A stretch of DNA of 12,173 nucleotides from DATCVR01 sp036566745. Lineage in GTDB: Bacteria > Actinomycetota > Actinomycetes > Jiangellales > Jiangellaceae. This document shows positions 5,974 through 11,642 of this stretch, in pieces. A model generated the notes under the pieces. The model was not told where the DNA came from, did not search any database, and worked only from the letters and a program-made list of their open reading frames with translations. The first letter of the stretch is position 1. The number at the start of each line of letters is the position of its first letter. The stretch covers positions 1-12,173 of the forward strand of contig DATCVR010000254.1 in NCBI GenBank assembly GCA_036566745.1, given 5' to 3'. Position numbers and translations under genes: made by a program.

Positions 5974-6839
5974 CGCGTGGCCGTCCTGCCGCCTACGTCG
6001 ACGGCCTTCCCACGCCGCCTCGATGCGTCGTCATGGGCGTGGTCAACGTCACGCCCGACTCGTTCTCGGACGGCGGGCGGTGGTTCGAGCCCGCTGCCGC
6101 GATCACCCACGGCCTCGAGCTTGCCGCCCAGGGCGCGGACCTCGTCGACGTCGGCGGCGAGTCCACCCGACCGGGAGCCGAGCGGCCCTCTGTCGAGGAG
6201 GAGCTGCGCCGCGTCGTCCCCGTCGTGCGCGACCTGGCCGCCGCCGGCCTGAGTGTCTCGGTGGACACCATGCGCGCCGTAGTGGCGCACGAGGCCATCG
6301 AAGCCGGGGCGACGCTGGTCAACGACGTCTCCGGCGGGCTCGCCGACCCCGACATCCTGCGCGTCGTCGCCGACGCCGGACTGCCCGTCGTGCTCATGCA
6401 CTGGCGCGGTCACGCCGACCACATGCAGGACCACACCGTCTACGCGGACGTGGTCGCCAACGTGGTCGCCGAGGTCCGCCCCCGGGTCGACGCGGCCGTG
6501 GCGGCGGGCGTTCGCCCGGAGCGGATCGCGATCGATCCAGGGCTCGGCTTCGCCAAGACGTGGGACCAGAACTGGACGGTGCTCGCCCGGCTGGGTGAGA
6601 TCGTCGCGCAGGGCGTGCCGGTGCTCGTCGGGGCCTCGCGCAAGGCCTTCCTGGGCGAGCTCCTGGCCGATCCGGCCACCGGCGAGCGGCGGCCGGCCGA
6701 GCAACGCGACTTCGCGACCAGCGCGTTGTCCACCACGATCGCGCTGACCGGCGCGTGGTGCGTGCGGGTCCACGAGGTGCCGTCGAGCCTCGACGCGGTG
6801 CGGGTGGCGGCTCGGCTCGGAGCCGAGGAGCCGGCGTGA
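5970..6839 (+). CDS. folP: dihydropteroate synthase
   Basis: Condenses 6-hydroxymethyl-dihydropterin pyrophosphate with p-aminobenzoate to give dihydropteroate; it is the sulfonamide target. The 289 residues hold both family signatures, VMGVVNVTPDSFSDGG (21-36) and ADLVDVGGESTRPGA (56-70), then VSVDT (96-100), LVNDVSGG (116-123), IAIDPGLGFAKT (187-198) and VLVGASRKAFLG (218-229). Pterin- and diphosphate-binding residues (Asn26, Asp99, Asn118, Asp189, Lys225) are all present, so this is a working FolP1-type enzyme and not the degenerate FolP2 type. The ATG overlaps the purD stop by four bases (ATGA), so translation is coupled. An 81-base gap separates it from folB, which seems to have its own promoter. 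Confidence 0.97.
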   Translation: MTRGRPAAYVDGLPTPPRCVVMGVVNVTPDSFSDGGRWFEPAAAITHGLELAAQGADLVDVGGESTRPGAERPSVEEELRRVVPVVRDLAAAGLSVSVDTMRAVVAHEAIEAGATLVNDVSGGLADPDILRVVADAGLPVVLMHWRGHADHMQDHTVYADVVANVVAEVRPRVDAAVAAGVRPERIAIDPGLGFAKTWDQNWTVLARLGEIVAQGVPVLVGASRKAFLGELLADPATGERRPAEQRDFATSALSTTIALTGAWCVRVHEVPSSLDAVRVAARLGAEEPA

Positions 6840-6908
6840 ATGTCATGGTCTGCGGCGAGGTGTCTCACGCCACCCTTCCCGGGCGCGCGCCGTGTCCAGC
6901 CCTCCGGC

Positions 6909-6914
6909 TAGGGT
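6909..6914 (+). promoter_or_regulatory. -10 of folB, leaderless type (internal operon promoter)
   Basis: TAGGGT lies six bases before the folB GTG at 6921, within the 81-base gap after folP. No ribosome-binding site stands before the GTG, which fits a leaderless start from this -10. It would give folB, folK and the DUF3180 gene a promoter separate from purD. No good -35 is seen. Confidence 0.45.
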
Positions 6915-6920
6915 CGTGAC

Positions 6921-7283
6921 GTGCCCGACCGTATCGAGTTGCGCGGCCTGACCGCGCGAGGACGCCACGGCTGGTTCTCCCACGAGCGGGAGACCGGCCA
7001 GGAGTTCCGTGTCGACGTCGCACTCGGCGTCGACACCCGAGCGGCGGCCGCAAGCGACGACCTCGCCGACACCATCGACTACGGCGTGCTCGCCGAGGGT
7101 GTTGTCGGCGTCGTCGCGGGGGAGCCGGTCAGGCTGGTCGAGACTCTCGCCCAGCGCATCGCCGACCTCTGCCTGGAAGACTCCCGGGTCGAGGACGTCG
7201 AGGTGACCGTGCACAAGCCGGAGGCACCGCTGACGATGCCGTTCGGCGACGTGACTGTGACGATCCGAAGGGCCCGCACGTGA
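6921..7283 (+). CDS. folB: dihydroneopterin aldolase
   Basis: Cleaves 7,8-dihydroneopterin to 6-hydroxymethyl-dihydropterin and glycolaldehyde; works as an octamer of small subunits. The 120-residue length is typical. Landmarks are RIELRGLTARGRHGWFSHERETGQ (4-27), TIDYGVL (51-57), VRLVETLAQRIADLCL (70-85) and VEVTVHKPEAPL (93-104). The residues known as catalytic or pterin-binding in the Staphylococcus enzyme have equivalents here: Glu22, Tyr54, Glu74 and Lys99. The GTG is preceded by a TAGGGT -10 and no ribosome-binding site. The stop overlaps the folK start as GTGA. Confidence 0.96.
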   Translation: MPDRIELRGLTARGRHGWFSHERETGQEFRVDVALGVDTRAAAASDDLADTIDYGVLAEGVVGVVAGEPVRLVETLAQRIADLCLEDSRVEDVEVTVHKPEAPLTMPFGDVTVTIRRART

Positions 7284-7846
7284 CCAATGTCCCCAACCCC
7301 AACGTCGTCGACGCCGACACGCTCACCGGCGATCTACGCCCGCTGCGCCGCGCCGCTCTCGCGCTGGGCAGCAACCTCGGCGATCGGCTCGACTTCCTCC
7401 AGGCCGCCGTCGACGCCCTCACCGACTCACCGGAGATCTCGGCCGTCTCGGTCTCGCCCGTCTACGAGACCGATCCGGTGGGCGGCCCCGCTGAACAACC
7501 CCGCTTCCTCAATGCCGTACTGGTCATCGACACCACCCTGTCGCCGCGCACCCTGATGGAACGCGCCCAGGCGGCCGAGGCGGCGTTCGGGCGTACCCGT
7601 GAGGTTCCCAAGGGCCCGCGCACCCTCGACGTCGACGTCCTCGCGGTCGGCACCCTCACCTCCGACGACGCCGACCTCGTGGTGCCACACCCTCGCCTGG
7701 CCGAGCGTGCCTTCGTCCTCGTACCGTGGGCCGACGTCGACCCCGAGTTCACCGTGCCCGGCCTCGGCCGGGTGGTCGACCTCAGCTCAGCCGTCGACGC
7801 CACCGGGGTGCGTCGCACCGACGACGCCCTCGACCTGCCCGTCTGA
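7280..7846 (+). CDS. folK: 2-amino-4-hydroxy-6-hydroxymethyldihydropteridine pyrophosphokinase
   Basis: Transfers pyrophosphate from ATP to 6-hydroxymethyl-dihydropterin, making the substrate of FolP. The 188 residues contain AALALGSNLGDRLDFLQAAV (25-44), VSPVYETDPVGGPAEQPRFLNAV (58-80), and the HPPK signature KGPRTLDVDVL (111-121), with Asp117 and Asp119 as the magnesium ligands, then VVPHPRLAERAFVLVPWAD (134-152). There is an N-terminal extension of about 22 residues before the first strand compared with the E. coli enzyme; the GTG start is still favoured because it overlaps the folB stop by four bases. Tight coupling with folB and the position after folP make this a standard actinobacterial fol group, lacking folE within the window. 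Confidence 0.96.
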   Translation: MTNVPNPNVVDADTLTGDLRPLRRAALALGSNLGDRLDFLQAAVDALTDSPEISAVSVSPVYETDPVGGPAEQPRFLNAVLVIDTTLSPRTLMERAQAAEAAFGRTREVPKGPRTLDVDVLAVGTLTSDDADLVVPHPRLAERAFVLVPWADVDPEFTVPGLGRVVDLSSAVDATGVRRTDDALDLPV

Positions 7847-7863
7847 CCATCGCGAGGGCCGCC

Positions 7864-8349
7864 GTGCAGCAGACCAAGCTCGGCACCCTCGTCTGGGTAG
7901 GGCTGATCGCGGTACCGGTCGGCTGGTCGATCAGCCGGATCTTCGACGAGGTAGGCGACGTCCTGCCGCCGGTGCCGTGGGCCCTGCCGGTCCTACTGGT
8001 GTTCCTGGCGATCATCCTGTTCGCCGGCGCCCGAGCGGTGAGCGGCTGGGTCCACGAGCGCCGCTTCGACGCCCGCCTCGATCCGCTGCGGGTGGCGCGG
8101 TTCCTCGTGCTCGCCAAGGCGGCCGAGCTGTTCGGCGCGGCCCTGGCCGGCGCCTACTTCGGGCTCGGCCTGCTCGCGCTGGGCTCGCTCGCCGTGCCGA
8201 TGGGTCGCAACCGCACCGTGCTCGCCGCCTGCGTCGTGGTGGCGGCGATCGTCCTCACCGTGGCCGCGGTGCGCCTCGAACGGGCCTGTGTGGCGCCACC
8301 GCCGTCCGACGACGACGACGACCGGCCGAACGGCGCGGCGAAGGCCTAG
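7864..8349 (+). CDS. DUF3180 family membrane protein
   Basis: A 161-residue protein with four hydrophobic segments (about 9-25, 40-58, 83-112 with a break, 118-136) and a polar Asp-rich tail. The N-terminal QQTKLGTLVWVGLIAVPVGW, the LPPVPWALPVL stretch before segment 2, the RVARFLVLAKAAELFGAALAGAYFG segment and the closing VRLERACVAPP are the layout I know from DUF3180 proteins, which regularly follow folK in actinobacterial folate operons. The function is unknown; the constant position suggests a link to the pathway or simply a conserved operon tail. The GTG at 7864 was chosen because GAGGG lies five bases upstream and the membrane segment then starts at the usual place; the frame is open further upstream, but that stretch overlaps folK. 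It follows folK by 17 bases and ends 12 bases from a convergent gene. Confidence 0.88.
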   Translation: MQQTKLGTLVWVGLIAVPVGWSISRIFDEVGDVLPPVPWALPVLLVFLAIILFAGARAVSGWVHERRFDARLDPLRVARFLVLAKAAELFGAALAGAYFGLGLLALGSLAVPMGRNRTVLAACVVVAAIVLTVAAVRLERACVAPPPSDDDDDRPNGAAKA

Positions 8350-8361
8350 CCGCGGCGAGTG

Positions 8362-8616
8362 TCAGGGGATGTCGATCCACACCAGGTCGGTCGCGCCGTC
8401 GTGGCCGTGGATGCGCACCACCTGCTCGGGCGACTCGTAGACCGTCACCGAGGTGACGTCGCTGCAGCACCACGCCAACGTGGTCTGGCCCGACGGGTAC
8501 ACCGTCCCGAAGGCCACCAGCCCCACCCCAGAGACGCCGCTGGTGTCGTGGTGGCGGTGCAGTGCGAAACGCCGCGGGAGCGCCGTCGTGGTCGTGGTAG
8601 GTGAGGTGGTGGTCAT
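8362..8616 (-). CDS. small hypothetical protein, conserved-looking
   Basis: An 84-residue protein. After a Thr-rich, probably disordered start (1-12), residues 15-81 form one compact unit: RRFALHRHHDTSGVSGVGLVAFG, then VYPSGQTTLAWCC, SVTVYESPEQVVRIHGHDG and a VWID end. I recall small actinobacterial proteins of this pattern (H-R-x-x-D-x-S-G-V-S-G-x-G-x-V-A-x-G, W at the middle, V-x-x-I-H-G-H-x-G near the end), but not a function. The beta-rich fold and strong codon bias support a real gene. The ATG lacks a ribosome-binding site; starts within the Thr-rich part are conceivable. It is convergent with the DUF3180 gene, and an 18-bp palindrome touches its start codon. Confidence 0.68.
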   Translation of the reverse strand: MTTTSPTTTTTALPRRFALHRHHDTSGVSGVGLVAFGTVYPSGQTTLAWCCSDVTSVTVYESPEQVVRIHGHDGATDLVWIDIP

Positions 8617-8617
8617 G

Positions 8618-8635
8618 CCGACCAGCCGTGGTCGG
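8618..8635. promoter_or_regulatory. perfect palindrome immediately upstream of the small gene
   Basis: CCGACCA-GCCG-TGGTCGG has seven-base arms and a four-base centre, one base before the ATG at 8614-8616 on the minus strand. It could be an operator, or an RNA hairpin next to the start codon if the message has a leader. The rest of 8617-8787 shows no gene I can support. Confidence 0.4.
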
Positions 8636-8787
8636 GTGCGTTCCAGGTCAACACGTCCTGCGTGTCCCGGCGCGACATCGTGACTCCCCGTGTGATTGCC
8701 GACAGGTTCGGTAGGGCCGGCGACGAGTCCGCACCAGGCGATCGTGTCGCCGGTCCTTCAGACGAGAGTTTTGCACCGCCGCGTCGG

Positions 8788-8827
8788 CCGCGCGACCCGA
8801 ACGCGGCGGACGAATCGGGTCGCGCGG
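8788..8827. terminator. strong 13-bp hairpin after the DUF3830 gene
   Basis: The arm at 8788-8800 (CCGCGCGACCCGA) is perfectly complementary to 8815-8827 (TCGGGTCGCGCGG), with a 14-base loop. It begins 17 bases beyond the stop of the leftward DUF3830 gene, so it is a good candidate for the end of the amidase operon. No T-tract follows, which is common in GC-rich actinobacteria. Confidence 0.62.
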
Positions 8828-8844
8828 GGACGACCGCGGCGCGG

Positions 8845-9345
8845 CTACTCCACCCGCGCGAAGGTGAGCGTCTCGCCCTCGGCGCCGCGCATCCAGAGGT
8901 CCTGGCAGGCCACGGCCATCTCCTCGAGCCCGTCGACGACCGTGGCGAACACGTTGCCCGGCACCCACCCGACGTCGCCGTTGATCAGCAGGTTGTTGCG
9001 TCCGTAGAACAGCGCCAGATCGGTGATGCGGGACAGCTCCGCCGGGCCCTGGCCGGGCTTGTAGCCGTAGGCGGTGGTCTGGAGGTCGTCGGCGGTGAAG
9101 GCGAAGTACGCGATGTCGCCCGGGATGGGGGTGACGGTGGTGTTCTCCGGGCCGGGATCGGGGTCGGCGAAGGCCGGGACCAGCGTGTAGATCTCGTTAC
9201 GGGCGTACTTGCCGTGGAACACCTGGCTGCTCTGCGGCAGGGCGTCCCACACGGCGGCGCAGGTGCGTGGCGCCTGGTCGTCGAGCAGTCGCGCGGTACA
9301 ACCCACGCCGCGCTTGTCCAGCGTGATGGTGATCAGTCGGCTCAC
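8845..9345 (-). CDS. DUF3830 family protein (cyclophilin-like fold expected)
   Basis: A 166-residue protein. Seen in it: RLITITLDKRGVGCTARLLDDQAPRTCAAVWDALP (3-37), then QVFHGKYARNEIYTLVPAF (41-59), PIPGDIAYFAF (73-83), SRITDLALFYGRNNLLINGDVGWVPGNVFATVV (105-137) and an acidic, strand-rich end. This is the layout of DUF3830, and the A-P-x-T-C-x-x-V-W/x-x-L-P opening is shared with other small cyclophilin-like proteins. No prolyl-isomerase activity is established for this group as far as I know. The GTG at 9343-9345 overlaps the amidase stop (GTGA) and has GAGGGAG five bases upstream, so it is translationally coupled to the amidase. DUF3830 genes recur beside amidases and racemase-like genes, which suggests a role in that pathway, catalytic or ligand-binding. 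The 13-bp hairpin follows its stop. Confidence 0.85.
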   Translation of the reverse strand: MSRLITITLDKRGVGCTARLLDDQAPRTCAAVWDALPQSSQVFHGKYARNEIYTLVPAFADPDPGPENTTVTPIPGDIAYFAFTADDLQTTAYGYKPGQGPAELSRITDLALFYGRNNLLINGDVGWVPGNVFATVVDGLEEMAVACQDLWMRGAEGETLTFARVE

Positions 9346-10733
9346 GGGATCTCCCTCGATGTCGACGACGCTTGCTCGTAGGCGTGACCGGCGGCCAGGA
9401 CCTGGGCATCGGCGTGGCGGGGGCCCACGACCTGGAGCCCCACCGGTAGCCCGGCCTCGGTGAACCCGCACGGCACCGTGGCCGCGGGCTGCTGGGTCAG
9501 GTTGAACGGGTAGCTGAACGGTGTCCACGACGTCCAGCGTCGCGACGGCCAGCCGGGCGGGCAGTCGTGGCCGGCCTCGAACGCGACCAGCGGCAGGGTC
9601 GGCGTGACCAGGAGGTCGTACGTCTGGTGGAACCGCCCCATCCGGGCCCCGAGATCGACGCGGACCGCGGTGGCATCCAGGTAGTCGAACGCGCTGGCCG
9701 AGCGGCCGATCTCGACCGCCTCGGCGAGCCCGGGATCGACCTTCGTCACGGCGTCGTCGCCATGGGCCAGCACCACCTTGGCCGCGCCGCTGAACCACAG
9801 CGTCTCGTAGGCCGCGACCGGGTCGTCGAAGCCGGGGTCGACCTCGTGGATCTCGGCGCCCAGGCCGGCCAGCACGTCGACCGCCCGCCGGACCAGTGCG
9901 GCCACCTCGGGGTCGACGTCGACGTATCCGAGCGCCGGGCTGAAGGCGATCCGCAGGCCGGCCACCCCGGAGCCGAGCCGGGCGGCGTAGGAGCCGGCAG
10001 TGGGCGCGAGGGCGGACCAGTCGCGCGGGTCGGGGCGGCTGAGCACGTCCATCATCAGCGCGGCGTCCTCGACGGTGCGGGTCATCGGCCCGACGTGGGC
10101 CAGCGTCCCGAACGGGCTGGCGGGGTGCAGCGGCACGGTGCCGTAGGTGGGCTTGAGCCCGACGATGCCGGAGAAGCCGGCCGGGATCCGCACCGAGCCG
10201 CCGCCGTCGGTGCCCACTGACAGCGTGCCCATGCCGAGGGCGACCGCCGAGGCACTGCCGCCGCTGGACCCTCCGGACGTGCGGGTGGGGTCCCAGGCGT
10301 TGCGGGTGGCGCCGTACCGCGGGCTGTCGGTGACGCCCTTCCAGCCGAACTCCGGCGTGGTGGTCTTGCCGATGAGCACCGCGCCGCTCTCGCGCAGCCG
10401 GGCGGTGGCCGGAGCGTCCTCGGTCCACGGCTGGTCTGCGGAGATCAGGGTGGAGCCACGCAGCGTCGGCCAGCCCTCGGTGAGCAGGAGGTCCTTGATC
10501 GAGGTGGGCACGCCGTCCAGCGGCCCGGCGGGTTCGCCGCGGTGCCAGCGGTCCTCGGACTCGCGGGCCGCGTCGAGGGCTCGCTCGCCGTCGACCAGGG
10601 TGAACGCGGTGACTCGGGCGTCGGCGTCGTCGATGCGGGCCAGCGCGGCCTCGGTGGCCTCGACGGGAGACGCCTTGCCGGTGCGGAACAGCCCCACTAG
10701 CTCCGCCGCGCTCGACGTGATCAACTCGTGCAT
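9342..10733 (-). CDS. amidase-signature-family amidase
   Basis: A 463-residue protein, normal length for the family of Ser-cisSer-Lys amidohydrolases that split amides to acid plus ammonia or amine. The triad can be placed: Lys80 in PLDGVPTSIKD, cis-Ser156 in RTSGGSSGGSA, and nucleophile Ser180 in SVGTDGGGSVRIPA; the 24-residue distance between the two serines is that known in malonamidase E2 and peptide amidase. The downstream part carries VGLKPTYGTVPLHP, THVGPM-like LAHVGPMTRTVEDAALMMDVL and the C-terminal NLTQQPAATVPCGFTEAGLPVGLQVVGP. The ATG at 10731-10733 was chosen over the one at 10737-10739 because GGAGG lies six bases before it. It heads an operon with DUF3830 from a good TTGACA promoter. 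The substrate is unknown; it need not be the GatA subunit, since no gatB or gatC is present. Confidence 0.95.
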   Translation of the reverse strand: MHELITSSAAELVGLFRTGKASPVEATEAALARIDDADARVTAFTLVDGERALDAARESEDRWHRGEPAGPLDGVPTSIKDLLLTEGWPTLRGSTLISADQPWTEDAPATARLRESGAVLIGKTTTPEFGWKGVTDSPRYGATRNAWDPTRTSGGSSGGSASAVALGMGTLSVGTDGGGSVRIPAGFSGIVGLKPTYGTVPLHPASPFGTLAHVGPMTRTVEDAALMMDVLSRPDPRDWSALAPTAGSYAARLGSGVAGLRIAFSPALGYVDVDPEVAALVRRAVDVLAGLGAEIHEVDPGFDDPVAAYETLWFSGAAKVVLAHGDDAVTKVDPGLAEAVEIGRSASAFDYLDATAVRVDLGARMGRFHQTYDLLVTPTLPLVAFEAGHDCPPGWPSRRWTSWTPFSYPFNLTQQPAATVPCGFTEAGLPVGLQVVGPRHADAQVLAAGHAYEQASSTSREIP

Positions 10734-10772
10734 GATCATCCTCCACGAAGTAGCGGCGGAAGCAGTGGTGAC

Positions 10773-10802
10773 ACGCTAGGAATGGGAACGTAGGATTGTC
10801 AA
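10773..10802 (-). promoter_or_regulatory. sigma70-type promoter of the amidase-DUF3830 operon
   Basis: On the minus strand a perfect TTGACA -35 (10797-10802) is followed, after 18 bases, by TAGCGT as -10 (10773-10778), leaving a leader of about 33 bases with GGAGG before the ATG at 10733. The -35 lies inside the ATTGT-CA-ACAAT palindrome, so a bound regulator would cover it. Confidence 0.6.
10791..10796 (+). promoter_or_regulatory. candidate -10 of the racemase-like gene
   Basis: TAGGAT fits TANNNT and predicts a transcript start near 10803, with a leader of about 19 bases that holds the GGAGG at 10811-10815. Its last two bases are in the palindrome, and the start point is also inside it. 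No -35 is clear. Confidence 0.42.
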
Positions 10803-10806
10803 CAAT
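10795..10806. promoter_or_regulatory. shared palindromic operator between amidase and racemase operons
   Basis: ATTGT-CA-ACAAT is an inverted repeat with perfect five-base arms, notably AT-rich in this GC-rich DNA. It covers the amidase -35 and the -10 edge and start point of the rightward gene. The TTGT-N2-ACAA core resembles sites of GntR-family (FadR/FCD-type) repressors. No regulator gene is inside the window; it may lie to the right of 12173. Confidence 0.58.
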
Positions 10807-10821
10807 TTGCGGAGGTGGTTC

Positions 10822-11589
10822 ATGTCGGATCCGATCGGCCGAGCCGAGACGCCGGAGTCGCCGGCCCAGATCGGCGTGGGGGTCGTGGCCCCCTTCGACT
10901 TCGCCCTCGACCGGGAGATGTGGCGGTGGGCGCCGGACGACGTGTCGCTGCACCTCACGCGGACTCCGTTCGTCCCCCACCCGGTCGGCATCGAGCTGGC
11001 CGTCGAGGTGGCGGTCGACGATCACATCCGCGAGGCGACCCGCAGCCTGGTCGCGGTCGAGCCCGAGGTCGTCGTGTACGCCTGCACGTCGGGGAGCTTC
11101 GTCCAGGGCCACACCGGCGAGCGACGACTCCGCGCCGTGCTGGACGAGGGCGGCGCCCGCGCGGCCGTCACCACCTCCGGTGCCCTCCTCGACGCGCTCG
11201 ACCTGCTGGGCGTCCGGCGGCTGGCGCTCGCGACGCCGTATGTGCGTGAGGTCAACGACCGCCTCGAGGCGTTCCTCGGCGAGTCCGGCATCGAGGCCGT
11301 GTCCAGCGAGTGCCTGGGTCTCGAGGGGCGGATATGGGAGGTCGACTACCCGATCACCCGCGCCCTGATCGAGCAGGCCGACCGGGCCGAGGCCGACGCG
11401 ATCTTCGTCAGCTGCACCAACCTGCCCACCTTCGACCTGATCGCCCCACTGGAAGCGCAGCTGGGCAAGCCCGTCCTCACCGCCAACCAGGTGACCACGT
11501 GGGGTGCCCTGCGGGCGATCGGCCGCCAGATCCGGGGCCCCGGCCAGCGCCTGGCCGACGAACCGACGCCGGAGCTGGCCCTGGCCTGA
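10822..11589 (+). CDS. Asp/Glu racemase superfamily protein, maleate isomerase / arylmalonate decarboxylase-like
   Basis: A 255-residue cytoplasmic enzyme of the racemase fold with two half-domains, each giving one catalytic cysteine. Cys88 lies in VVVYACTSGSFVQG (83-96) and Cys198 in ADAIFVSCTNLPTFD (191-205), about 110 residues apart, close to the spacing in maleate cis-trans isomerase. The V-x-x-x-x-T-P-Y repeat LLGVRRLALATPYVREVNDR (128-147) before the second half is also typical of that group. Both cysteines are kept, so isomerase or racemase chemistry is more likely than decarboxylation of the AMDase type, where the first is replaced. The ATG at 10822 has GGAGG six bases upstream; the TTG at 10807 is rejected. 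It is divergent from the amidase and followed, 53 bases on, by a homologous gene. Confidence 0.88.
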   Translation: MSDPIGRAETPESPAQIGVGVVAPFDFALDREMWRWAPDDVSLHLTRTPFVPHPVGIELAVEVAVDDHIREATRSLVAVEPEVVVYACTSGSFVQGHTGERRLRAVLDEGGARAAVTTSGALLDALDLLGVRRLALATPYVREVNDRLEAFLGESGIEAVSSECLGLEGRIWEVDYPITRALIEQADRAEADAIFVSCTNLPTFDLIAPLEAQLGKPVLTANQVTTWGALRAIGRQIRGPGQRLADEPTPELALA

Positions 11590-11642
11590 TCCTCCGGCTC
11601 ATCAGAGACGAACGCTCTCCCGCGCCGTACGAAAGGACCACC

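Noticed and set aside
8617..8787. Possible small RNA or gene in the gap before the hairpin
   Set aside because: Apart from the start-adjacent palindrome I see no promoter, coding pattern or stable structure that supports a feature.
8662..9381. Plus-strand frame of 239 codons opposite DUF3830
   Set aside because: It has no recognisable family, is mostly the antisense of a well-supported gene and lacks a ribosome site; high-GC DNA often gives such frames.
9346..11112. Upstream extension of the DUF3830 frame, making a 755-residue protein
   Set aside because: This is the off-frame shadow of the amidase and the antisense of the racemase gene; the GTG at 9345 has a good ribosome site and begins the recognisable protein.
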